This document shows, piece after piece, positions 1-11,900 of a stretch of DNA of 64,000 bases (the first letter of the stretch is position 1; each line of letters starts with the position of its first letter). Both the position numbers and the translations under genes were made by a program. The stretch spans positions 26,420,166-26,484,165 of the forward strand of contig CM060083.1 of NCBI GenBank assembly GCA_030533445.1. The letters run 5' to 3'. This DNA comes from Cyprinodon diabolis (taxonomy: Eukaryota > Chordata > Actinopteri > Cyprinodontiformes > Cyprinodontidae). The notes beneath the pieces were generated by a model, which saw nothing but the letters and a program-made list of their open reading frames with translations, had not been told where the DNA came from and did no database searches.

Positions 1-1918
1 GCCCTCAGCCTATGCTATGTGAAAGGTTTTTTCTATCACTGACTTAACTGTAAAAAAAAATTTTTATTCTGCTAATTATGTTATTATTTTTATTGATGTT
101 TTTTTATCTAAGAGGTATCACATGAAAATATTAGGTATTGTCTTGAAAAGAAAAATACCAATTTTAAAATAATGTGAAACAAAATCTAAAAAAAAATTAA
201 CCTGGATACAAACAGTGAAAAAGAAACAGTTATACAGTTAATCAGATTAGCAGATGGGTTATAGCTAAATAAATGAGATTATCTGTGAGATGATTGGTTG
301 TTTGTATTTCTTTCATTTTCTAATTTAAGTGGTAGTCACACCAGGTCAGATAAAGTTGACATTATGTAGGTTAAGTCATAAATGAGATTAAGTTAGTTAG
401 TAACCTAAAAGCACTTTAATGTGCATTCTGTACAATTTTAAGAAGCATTTTTAAAGCATTTTCTGAGTCATTCACCTTAATTTTAAGCGTAACAAACTTT
501 TGGCTGATAAAAACCTCTGTGGTTGCAAGAGCTGTGGTTTGACACATTTACAAAACAGGACACGTCCATACTGCAACTATCAATTAGGCCTGTAGTGAGG
601 ATATTTTTCAGCGGTGACCTCTACCTAAGACTTGTACAAGTCTAGGGCTGAAAAAAATATAGTAATAAGTGTATACTGGTGCATTTCCCTATTCATACAA
701 CCCAATGGAGAAAGGTACGGAGGTAAAAGAATGGTAAAAAGTTTCATTTGGATGAAAAGTGAGTCTCACTTCATGTATTCTTTTAGAAAATGACCTTGAG
801 AAATCTCTCGGCTTTAAGGAAATGCTTACTTGTAGCTATCAGCTAACCTTACAGAGAAGATCATCAGGGGTGACCTTTTCATCTACCCATGACATTACAT
901 GTACAAGTCAAAGGCTTAAAAAATGATCAGCTACCATCTTTCCTTTTACCTTCACGTAACCACTGCAAAGCTCTAATAGCAAAAACAAGGTGGCACAGAG
1001 AGTTATTTTTCTTAAACATGTTCAGTTTTTTTTTATTCCAAACGTAAAGGTATAGTGGAGGATTATCGCAGATAAGACCCGCCCTCTCCACTTGACGAGG
1101 TCCCACATCACTGCTTCATAACAAAGACAACAGAAGCTTTATAAAGGGTAAAGATATGATAAAAGAACAACTAAAAAAAAACAAAGCACAACATCTAAAA
1201 TCTTGCCTAAAAGGCAATGTCAGCAGTTGACACAGAGTCCCAAATGCAAAGGGACAGAGGATGGTCACTTCAAAATCTTAGAGTAATAGCTTGGATGCAC
1301 AAGTCTCCTTTTTAAAAGGGACCCTAAGAACCATGAGCATTTTCTGAGAGGGAGGCTGTACAAGACACCATAGGGACCCATAGAAAAGCAGAAGCCTACT
1401 CCTTTAGGGACGCATCCCAACCCAGATCGGTAAGGGAAAAAAGCCCAACACGGAGTAATGAGAACTCAGGCTGCTAACTCCCCCTCCCCACCATAGGCAA
1501 TCTAGGCATACTCCTGCATTCAGCCAGCTTCTAAAACCTATAATACTTGGACAATCAGGTTGAGTTGCCGTCCCCCCATCCCTCCCCCTTTTACTCGCAG
1601 TGTGCCTGCCCTGGGCGGCGAAGCACCTGTAGTATGTAAGATGCCGACAGACCTCCTAGCATATTAGGCACCAGAGCAAGCACTACTCCACAAACTAGGC
1701 AGCATACCAGCCCAGAATTAAGCCCACCACTCCCTGGGGATCCTGCTCAAGCACACACCCAGGAACCCAAGGCCCTGAGCTTACCCCAGACGCAAACCAA
1801 TAGAACACAGCTGCCACACTAGTAACCCATGTCTGTTGATGCAGACTTCCAAAGACCACAAACTTAGACACCAGAAGTCACACTCCGAGACCCCCTACTA
1901 CCCATAGCAGTAGCCATG

Positions 1919-1994
<76 letters not shown>

Positions 1995-2345
1995 TATACA
2001 CAACACTGCAGAAAATGCTAGAAGAACCAACTATTTCTATGGCTACATCTGTATAAAGGCCAGTACCTGTTCCTACGTTAGTCAAATACAATACAAAGTA
2101 TTTAATGCATTAATGTATTTAGGAACACAGCATTGTTGGTTATACATCATACAATTCCGACAGTAAAACATGTTAAGAAAAAATGGGACAGTTTCTTAAT
2201 TGCTTTACTTTTACAAACTCCTGTCCTATTTGCCTATTCAAAAACAGTGCGACTCATCCAGAGCACTTCTAAGTGGATTAGATCATGTTTGATCGATTCA
2301 AACTTCCACCAGCCTTTCTTAATATAAAAAAAAAATTGGACTTAC
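1..2345 (-). other. KHDRBS2 intron 6 (partial), no further exon seen
   Basis: AT-rich sequence with a GC-richer block at about 1360-1900. Apart from the long TA repeat I see no coding exon: no tyrosine/glycine-rich KHDRBS2 exon 7 is readable on the minus strand. The GC-richer block may be old repeat sequence, but I cannot assign it to a family. Confidence 0.6.
1920..1991. repeat. (TA)n microsatellite
   Basis: About 36 uninterrupted TA units. The small open frame covering it (poly Ile-Tyr) is an artefact of the repeat. It is probably length-polymorphic. Confidence 0.98.
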
Positions 2346-2529
2346 ATAGTCATCATATGATTCATGTGTGACTGCTAACAGCGGGGGCCTGTTTCCAGCG
2401 TTTGCTTTTGCCCCCCTGGCCCTCGAAGCCTGCAAATCCCTTGTAAGGACCGTTGTGGGAAGTTTGCTGTGTGTGGATGCAGCTGTCCCTCGAGGAGCTG
2501 CTGCTCTTCTGCTTACACCTCTGTGGCCC
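2346..2529 (-). CDS. khdrbs2: KHDRBS2 exon 6: eroded RG/proline-rich region
   Basis: 184 nt: one base completing the split codon, then 61 codons, ending in phase 0. The acceptor is TTTGAGCAG before GGGCCAC; the donor is GACTAT/GTAAGT. The encoded stretch begins [18 protein letters not shown], contains SRARGAKA, and ends VTHESYDDY. It aligns in register with the mammalian RG-rich exon, whose last residues are HEAYEEY. Only three RG dipeptides remain here, and several positions expected to be RG read HS, RD or similar. Arginines in this region are methylation targets and help localisation in Sam68-like proteins, so their loss is noteworthy. The next exon (YG/YDDGYG-rich) is not in the window. 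Confidence 0.88.
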
Positions 2530-5500
2530 CTGCTCAAACAAACAAGCATACAAAAAGGGTATTGACTCAGAATATTGCCTCACAGAATTTTGATTTTATT
2601 ATAAAAAGGTGCTGTTATTTTTGTGGAAAGGTGGAATTATGATAATAATAAATCCCTCACATCTCTATAATCTTGACACACATGTAGCATGACCACAACA
2701 TTATTAGCTCCAGGTAAAATGAGCAGAAAATTGTGATTTTTGATATATATCTATATCTTAGGCTTTGTATAAAAGTATAAGTGTTTCTTTAATAACAATG
2801 TGTCTGTCCAGCATTCCTACGACAGAGCACTTCTACTACAGAGGCGCCGCAGCACCTGCAAGGTTACAGCGTGGTTAATTCACATTTTAACATCCTCTAG
2901 TAGGTGGGATGGGACAGCTAATTTCCCTCAGGGCTATTTTCCTTTAGGTAGCAACACACTGGCATCCAAAATATAAATACTCAAAAGCTGAATTTCTGGT
3001 ATGATATTTTTCATGGAGCTCTGCAAAAATTGCTTATTGTTACAGTATGAGGAGAAAATCATGGAGAGAAGTGGCAGCAATGATTTTTTTTTTTTTTTGT
3101 ATGTGTGTGAATTGGGAGCAGCCACAGCAATGCTAGATTTAGCTTCTGCTTAAATCAGGCCATGCTGTCATGGCACATTGTGCCTTAGTTCTCCTGAGGG
3201 ACTGCCACAGCTCAGGTGGATTACGGACAAATTGCTTTAAAGGTGTTTCATGCAGGTAGCTGAATACATGGCAAAGTCAATCAAAAACTATTTTCTGGTG
3301 CTGCTTAGATCTCCAGAGCCTGGTTATGTGGAGGGGAGGACTGAATGATTAAGTTTTAGAAAATGCCTTTTTTATACCCAACTACAAATCCCTGGAGGAG
3401 ATTCCAAAGAAATTTAATTGAAATATGTAAAAAAAAAAAGTCTACAGGACCACTTAATCTGAACATCCACCATGAAGGTGGAAACTCCATGTTTTGTTTT
3501 TGAAATATATATACATTTTACAACATCTTGTTGAGCCCAAGAATATCCTTAAGACCAATGGTCTTTAATATGGTCAATGAATGTCAGACTACTCAGAGAC
3601 CACCCTAACCTCAGAGACCACAGGCATTCAGCATTTTCTTTTCTGTCTATTTCAGTCACACGATACACATAGGAGTTAGTTATTACCATTACCATTGTTT
3701 TTGAAAACAAGGATGGTCTAGTAATTTATCCTATGACTGCACAAGGAGACTTAATCTCTGTAATGGCGATAAGATATTCTGCCTGATCATTTAAAAAAGG
3801 ATAAAAATATATTTTTAACATACATTGTAAAGAACAACAGCCTACAGAATTTGTCCAAAAAAAGCAAAGTTAACAATTTGTTTAAGTAAATATACTCTAA
3901 TTGTATTCATAAAGTAGATATAGTTTTAATTGCTATAGAACATTGAGATACATTAGGTAAAGTCTACTAAACATTTCTGGATATGTCTTAATGCTATAAC
4001 CTTAAAAACTAATGTAGAAACACTGAAGTCCAGAATTAAACCCTTCTCACTGCATGCCAGTTTTACACAGAAGTTTACCATCTAGGCTGCAGACGTTGTT
4101 TAATAGAGTTAAAATATTAAGAATTTGTGATAGAATGAAAAGTAGCATAGAATAGTAAAACAGAATGACCAGAAAATTTTACATCTTTGAAGTTCAAAAC
4201 AGCTGGTAGATTTCTGGCTCCATGTTTAAAGTAAAAAAGGCAAACATAGCTAATGAAGCAAGATACACTTTGGCTTGAAGTAACAATAGCTTCTGATTAC
4301 TCTAATGGACATGGTGGGTGTGTAATGTAATGCAATTAAAGGAATCTAGATTTTGGAATACAGGTCAAATATTCAAAAGAGAATATTTTCTAATCCTAAT
4401 TTAAAAACACAATGGAACTTATTAGAGATCATGTGATTCATTATCTTTATTTACAGATTTAATCAGGTTAAAATCTAAGTCCAGCCTTACATTGTGGATG
4501 CTGTGGTTGTTGTCCTTAGGGTCCTCCCTTGTGTGCTCCTCCCTCTGCTTGACTCATCAGATCCGTTCAGCAGGGATAACTCTCTCAGCTGCTCTTGCCT
4601 GATCTCATCATTGTAGTCCTGTGAAAACAGAAGGGATCATGTATTTCATACTAATAGAAGGCACACTTGACCGTTGCAATTTACAGTTATATTAGCAGCA
4701 AGTGAAAATGATCTTGACACACAAAAGAAAAACACACTGCTGTTAGGCATTAAATAGTTGACGAGCCATGATATCTTTTGTTTATGTGGTACACAAAGTG
4801 TAAGAGGTGGTTAATGATCTTGAAAAAGACATTAAGTATAATTTAAATTCTCCAGAGGGTCTGGGGTTTAAGTGAGTGCAGTGAAAAAAAATGAAGAAAG
4901 ATTCTATCAACGGTTTTACTAAATTCTAAAGTTTTATGCAGGCATAATAAAGTTATTTTTAATTGCAGCAATTCAAAATTGCCCTTCCCAGTCAAACACC
5001 AGCCGGATGACAGCCCACTTCCCTGCAACTCCCAACAGAATCTCTCCAACTTCCAGCCACTGGACTGACTCCCTTCTTCCCCTGGATGTGCACATTTTTT
5101 AACTCTGACTCCAACCTGTGACTAAATTACAGGGAGATGGCACTTCTCTTTAGATCTTAATGTTAACTCATAGACAATCACATTTCCTTGTATTAGAGAA
5201 TCAAACCTTATCACAGATTATAGACATTTTTATAATAGACCATCATATGATATATTTTAGGTTTGAAAAAAAAAAACGTATAATGTTTTCAACTTGGTTT
5301 CACAATTAAAAAATTTTAAAAATGCAGCATGAGTATGTTTTTAGCTCATCTCCGGAATCATTGCTTTGTAGAACCAACTCTTGCTCAATTACATGACTAT
5401 CTATAGGTATATCTCTACCAACTTTGCAGATCTACAGACTAATTTATTTGCATAATACACAAGTGTCAAAATCACGACCTGCAGGCCCAATCTTGCCCAC

Positions 5501-5931
5501 CAAGGCAATTTATCTAGCTCTCAAGAGCTTAAAAATGTAAAATGTGTCATTAATTTGAGAGATATGTTCTTTTAAAGTGTACAAAGAGGCTAAAACTGCT
5601 AAATCAACTGTTATAATACCCTAGCAGTGTGCTCATTGCAATAAAATGATGATATCTAAAGCTTAATTCAAACGTAACATGACTGTAGAAAAAGGAAGCA
5701 AAGGAAATTAAATGGGACGCAGATAAAGATCCTTTTATTATTATATTCTAGTAATAATACAAAATAATCTAAAATCTAGAATCCAATAGTTTTGTTTTGC
5801 TGCCTCTTGTCTTTTTTCTTATGTTTTTGACACACACATACACAAACTTGACCGACTATAATGCGTAAATACCTAGTCCTGCATCCAACCTAAACTCAAC
5901 CTCAACCTGTGAACTCTAAAACAGCAATTTC

Positions 5932-5970
<39 letters not shown>

Positions 5971-8900
5971 ACTTACTAATACTTTACTTAATATACTTTA
6001 CTACATAATAGCTTTCTTGAATGACAATTTCTTTTACTTATAACAACATTTAGCACATGTAGAGCAAAACACAGTTCCCCCCTCACAAATTCCAAAATGG
6101 GATGTCAAAAAGTTAAATGGACGGGTAACTATAACAGTTTAAAGATGATGAACAAACCTACATCTTTCAAATCCTTTGTCATTGACAAACTGAAAAATAA
6201 TTGTGGTAGAGTCCCAATACCTTTATCAAGGTTCACATGTGCTCTTTTTATTAATGAGCCACTGAGGGCTCATTGTCGACCGGCGGGTTTGAAAGAGACT
6301 GGCAGAGCTCTTAATAGAGAAGCTGACAGATTATCCCAAAGACAACAAAGGTGCAAGAGCTTGTCAAAACTGACTGTTGACAGAGGGGCTAGTATGAGTG
6401 CACAGAGATAAACTCAAACGCGGAGGCTTCTCTGGGCTGACTGTTTGCACTCTTTGATTAATTCTGGCCATGCATGACCTTGGACAGTCTCTATGCCCTT
6501 CTGGAGGCTAAAGTTAGACTTTATCAGGTCAATGGAGGAAGCGTGGTGATACAGGGAACCATTACTGTAGATTTTGTACTGCCTTGTCTTTAAGCTCAGC
6601 CATATAAGCTTAACATTTACAGAAATACTAAATCAATTTAGTAGAATGTCAATATCCTTTGTTTCTTATTACCGAGCCTTTGATATTAGTTGCTCCCATG
6701 GACGATGCAAAAATAAAAAAAGTTGAATACTTTTCATTGCATTTAGCATATATTTTTTAATCACACTTGAAGAACAGGATAAAATATGCAACACTAAATA
6801 ATACTTATTTCATTACAAATGGATAATGTCACATTTGGTTAAATTTCTTGTTGTTTTAAACAAATTTATAATGGGTGTCAATAAAGGAAAGCAATTAATG
6901 AAGGAGCTAACAAAAACAGCTTTTTTGGTTTTGCAAAATCTTTTAGTTATTTATCCGAGCTGAAAATACAGAAAATATCCTCAGAAATGGAGTGGAACAG
7001 CAGATATTTTAACATGTCTATCTAACTCCCAAGACCTCACCTCACAAAATGTACAGCAATAAAATAGGTCAGAATGAATCTGGAAAACCTACATGACTTG
7101 TGTTCAGGAATTTGAAAATACTGTTTTCTCATAAATAGCCAAATACAGGCAAGAGATGTGCACAAGTTAAATATTTAAGATATTAATATATGTAAAAATA
7201 TTTAATGACATTTGAATCTAATGGTGTTTTTGGATAATCCCTTCATAAATTTTATATAAAACATTTTTGCCTCATTATGTACAGAGGAACTAATTCAGCT
7301 GTCATAACCTTGGTGCTGATGGCTGGCTTAATTGCTTATTCCATTCACATGTCCAATTTACCCAGTTGTTCATTACCTTTCATCTGGTCCACCTGGTCCC
7401 TGCTGCTATATATGCTGCCTGTTTGCCTGCCATCAGCGCCAGATTATTTGAGTTGTGTATGTGAGAGTAACTCTAGCGATTCTATACCATCCTGATTTTC
7501 TGATCCTGACCTATTTCTGTTTTTGGAACTTTCGAGTTTTGCTTTGCCTCTTTTTCTGCTCTGCTCGTCTGATCTGTTTTGAACTGGTTCCTGGATTCTG
7601 CCGGCTTACCGAACCTGGAACTATCTTCTGACCTCGGCTTGGATTCTCCTCTGGTACCTCCTTGGCTCTCTGATCTTCTGGTCTGGTAACCTGTTTCTTT
7701 GGCTTTTGACTTTGGCTTTGGATTTCCCCCCATGGATACTGCTGTTCTACTCAGCTCATCACTTGGAACTCTGGGGGCGTCTCTCATTGCAAGCTTTGGA
7801 GACACCTCCCTTTTGGATTCTACTCTTTCCTTCGGGATCGGACTGAACTCAGAACCAGGTTAGTGACTTTTGCTCATAGTCGCGGCCCGTCTTAGATTCA
7901 AAGTCACCAACCTGAGTTTCTATTTCTACAGATTATCCAGTGTATCCGCCCCAGCTGATGAGCAGTCAAATGTTCTTGGTTTAATTAACACTTGTTTTGA
8001 TCTGTCTGCTTAAATATTGGGTACTCAATTCCGAACTTATGACAGCAGCTCATTGAATCATTTTGGAGTTGTTTTTTTTGTTTTTTTTATCACAATTACA
8101 ATAACAAATAAACACAATTCTGTTTTCTTATTTTTTTATTTTTTTTTAGATTCTAAGTGAAAACAGAATAACTGCACTCTTTCTAATACAGACATTATAA
8201 TACCTAATATGGCTTGATTAAGAAGTCGGTCCAGAACAAAATTTTGCATTAAAGAAAGGTCCTCAGGGATTTTTTTCAATCTTTAATTTGATACTTTGGC
8301 TAAGATTAAAGCAGAGCAGGGACTCTAATTTAAGTGCAGGTTCACTTGTCCTTACTAAGTACATCTCACTCTCAGAAGAGAACGGAAAAATTAATTGAGG
8401 TATTTTCTAGTGTTGTCTGCAAACCTGAATTTTGATGACCTTGTTTTTCTGAAAGAAAAAACAAGAGTAAATATGCTCCCCTACTGTAAAAATTCAGTAA
8501 TTTAAAATAATTTTTGAAAAGTGTAATCATTCTGGCAACACACCTAAAGCGAACAAAAATATGACTAATCCACACAGAATTATTCATTTAAACATTTATT
8601 TATGTTAATCATGATGATTTTCTGCCTACAGCTAATGAAAACCTGACATTTAAGATATCAAACCAATAAACAAGAGAAAAAAATTAAATGCAAAAATATG
8701 TACTTAAGAACAGTTGGAGGTTTGAAAAGATACTTTTACTGTGCCATACAAGCTTAATCTGTGTATTCTGCTTTATTGCATATGATTCTATATCTATATA
8801 TATGACATGCTGTCACAAAGGGATACATTTGAAATCTCAATGACTGCAACTGCTTACATCACACAGATTGTAAAAGTAAATTTGTTAGAGAAAAAAAGGT

Positions 8901-11900
8901 TAAAAACTTCAACAACTGCAAAAAAAAAACTTTTTATAAACTAGACAAGTTGTCCTTAAAAGTGAAATTTTCAACTTTTGTTAAAAGAGATACGTAGCAA
9001 TGAGTTTAACTCCTCCCGGCCAGTTGGTTGTGCAAGATTGTTTAGTGCTGACAGTGGTTGCATAACTAGAAATATTTAACATTTTGGACCAATAAAATTT
9101 TATATATTTATCAGTTATTTATATATGATTGTATTCATTAACTTTTATACAGCACCATGCTAGTTGTTCTGTGAAAATATTGTTTTTGAAAAATCTATTG
9201 TTTTGATGAAAAATCTTTAAGACATCTGCCTAACATTTTTAGAAATAATTTCACAAATTAAAAAAAAAAAGTGTAAACTCTATTTTAAAAACAGCAAGCA
9301 GCAAAGGCCATGGTACTATCAGGTAGGGGTAATCCAGCCTTTATTTCTGTAGTGTGTGCTCAGCTAAACCCATAGAATATGCCAATAAGAGACCAATTTT
9401 ATATATATATATATATATAATCACTCTCACTATAACAGCTTGGCTTTTACAGTACAGCTTTTAATGAATAAAATGTCAATAAGAAAAGAAAACAGCAGGA
9501 CAGTGATTACATTCTTCACCGGAGGCAGGAAACATCTGTCGCTATAGATACTGACAGGTGCCTGTTGTATCGTTTTGCCTGCTGTGTGCCTGTATTTCTC
9601 TTGCAAATCCTATATTCCTGAGGCAACAAACAAGTTCCATAACACAAAAGACAAATTGTCTTCATTTTTAGCTTTAGTCTGAACACAAAGGTAGTACTTG
9701 TAACATAGACAGCTTAGATTTAACTAAAGATTTGACAACTTGCCTTAATAATACAAGATATAAGGAAAACAGCCAATATAAAAGAAGCATATATATAAGC
9801 CAAGACGAGGCCTTTTATCATTTATAGCTACACTGTGTTATCCGGTAGTCAGTTTCTAGAAATTTCTACTTACTGGTCATTTTCCTGTAATGCTGCATCA
9901 TTATTTGTGGTGGTAGAGTTTCACAAAGGATTCAAGTTGTTTATCTTGGGAATGTAAATATTTATTTTTTTTAGCATCCATGCTGCTTGTATTCCAATAT
10001 TAAAAAACGTAGCGGCAATTTCTAAAGGAATAACATTTCATCTTTTCCCACACTACTGCAATAAATCCTAAGCAGACGCTGTGCCAGCAGGATTCTTTTT
10101 ATTATTCTCAGACTGATATGAAAAAGCATTTGCATTTTATTCAAAAAAATAAATAAATAAAAGTAACTTTCTTATTGTACAAACAGAAGTGAATGACAGT
10201 GCAAAACATAGCAGGAATTAAATGGACAACTAAATAAAATTCAAAATTGTAAACATTAAAGTTAATGCAGCTTTGAGAGAGGAATGTTATAAAGTTTGTC
10301 ACATTCAGACATATAAAACTACCAATTAATTTCCATTGATGATTGATTCTTTAAGATTGCTTCAATCAGAAATTAATAAACTAATAAAAAAAAAAAAGCC
10401 AAATGATTGAAACTGATATTTCCAATGTTTTGATTTTGCGATAGTAGCTGAAATATTATGAAATCCAATTCTACAAATATATGGAATTCTATTGACTGTG
10501 TTTGTAATTTTGACGGTCCTGTTCACATGAAATTTACTCCATACATTGGTAACACCCCAAGTAATAAACAACAAATACAAAAATGGCTGACATCAGTCAG
10601 TTTTTTTACCAAAATATCTTTCCCTAATCCACACAAATTAATATTAGACGGTTTAGCCCCAATTGACCTATAAAGGGATATAACATAGACCTTTGAAACC
10701 TCTTTGCAAAAGAAACTGATGTAAATGGTCTAGGCCCCCCATACCCCAGCAAACATCACAATAGCATCTTCCTGGAGTTTCTTAGCAAATATTAAACACG
10801 ACCAGGTGCCCATCAATGCATTTTTCAGAGAAGGATTAACGGCTGATTAGAAAAAATATGCAAAAGCAAAAGTCTATTTGCATTCAATAACCATGGATTC
10901 TAGATATTCTCAGTGCACAAGGCTGCACAGCAGAAAGAAAACTAAGTCAAAGCTTCCTCAAAGTTAACTTCGAATTCCCCTTGATAGTCCCGACAGAAAT
11001 ATTCTGATAAGAAAAACACTAATGAATTAGATTTTTTTTTTTTTGCTTTGAAAAACAAACAAAAAAACATTCATCTTCAATTCAACGTTAAGCTTTAGCT
11101 GAGCATTTTGCTGTAATTTGACTTACCGTATTTTCACAACCATAAGGCGCACCGTACTAAAAGGCGCAGTCTCAGTTATGTGTGCCATTTCTGTATTTAA
11201 CACACACATAAGGCGCACCGGACTATAGGGCGCGTTTTTTATATACAGGTACATGTCCTCTACTACGTTTAAATACCTCTACTGCGTATTTAAAAATACA
11301 GCGGGAGCAAAACTGAGTATGACTGTGCTTTATTCATGTATTTATTACAAAGTATTAATCAAACCTGGGAGCTGGCCGTGAGACAGACACATCGCTGATG
11401 ACAGAGCTGTGATCACTCATAAATTAACTTAAAATCCTGAAACCTGCCGAAGGAATATGTTCGCTTTTATTACCGGTATCCTGGTGCCTGGAGTTTAAAT
11501 TATTTGGATGAAAAACACCTGCCAGCCACCGCGGTGAACCCGGAGGCTGCCCGGCCTAGAGGCTGCTGTTGAAGGGATTTCTACTGTCGGTGTACCGCTG
11601 GTATGTCGGGGTCTGAGCGCCTCCGACAGAAATAGATAATCTGGATGAACTGACTGCAATTATTAAGTTTTCAGGTGGACTTTCTCACTTAAAAACATAT
11701 TAAAACTACTTTATTCCCACTGATCACAGCAAATATAGCTGCAAGATTTAGATTATTTAGATGAAAAACACTGTGGTATAACCGGAGGAGACCCGGCCCA
11801 GAGGCTGCTGTTGAATTAAGTTTTCAGGTAGAAAAATAGAGCGGGAGCAAAACTGAGTATGATTGTGCTTTATTCATGTATTTATTACAAAGTATTAATC

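Noticed and set aside
1864..2091. Open frame rich in Ile-Tyr repeats
   Set aside because: It is simply the translation of the TA microsatellite.
6097..6411. 104-codon plus-strand open frame
   Set aside because: No recognisable domain, no splice or promoter context and no paralogue seen in the window.
7482..7805. 107-codon minus-strand open frame with basic/serine-rich product
   Set aside because: It lies wholly inside the CT-rich solo LTR; the composition explains both the open frame and the odd protein.
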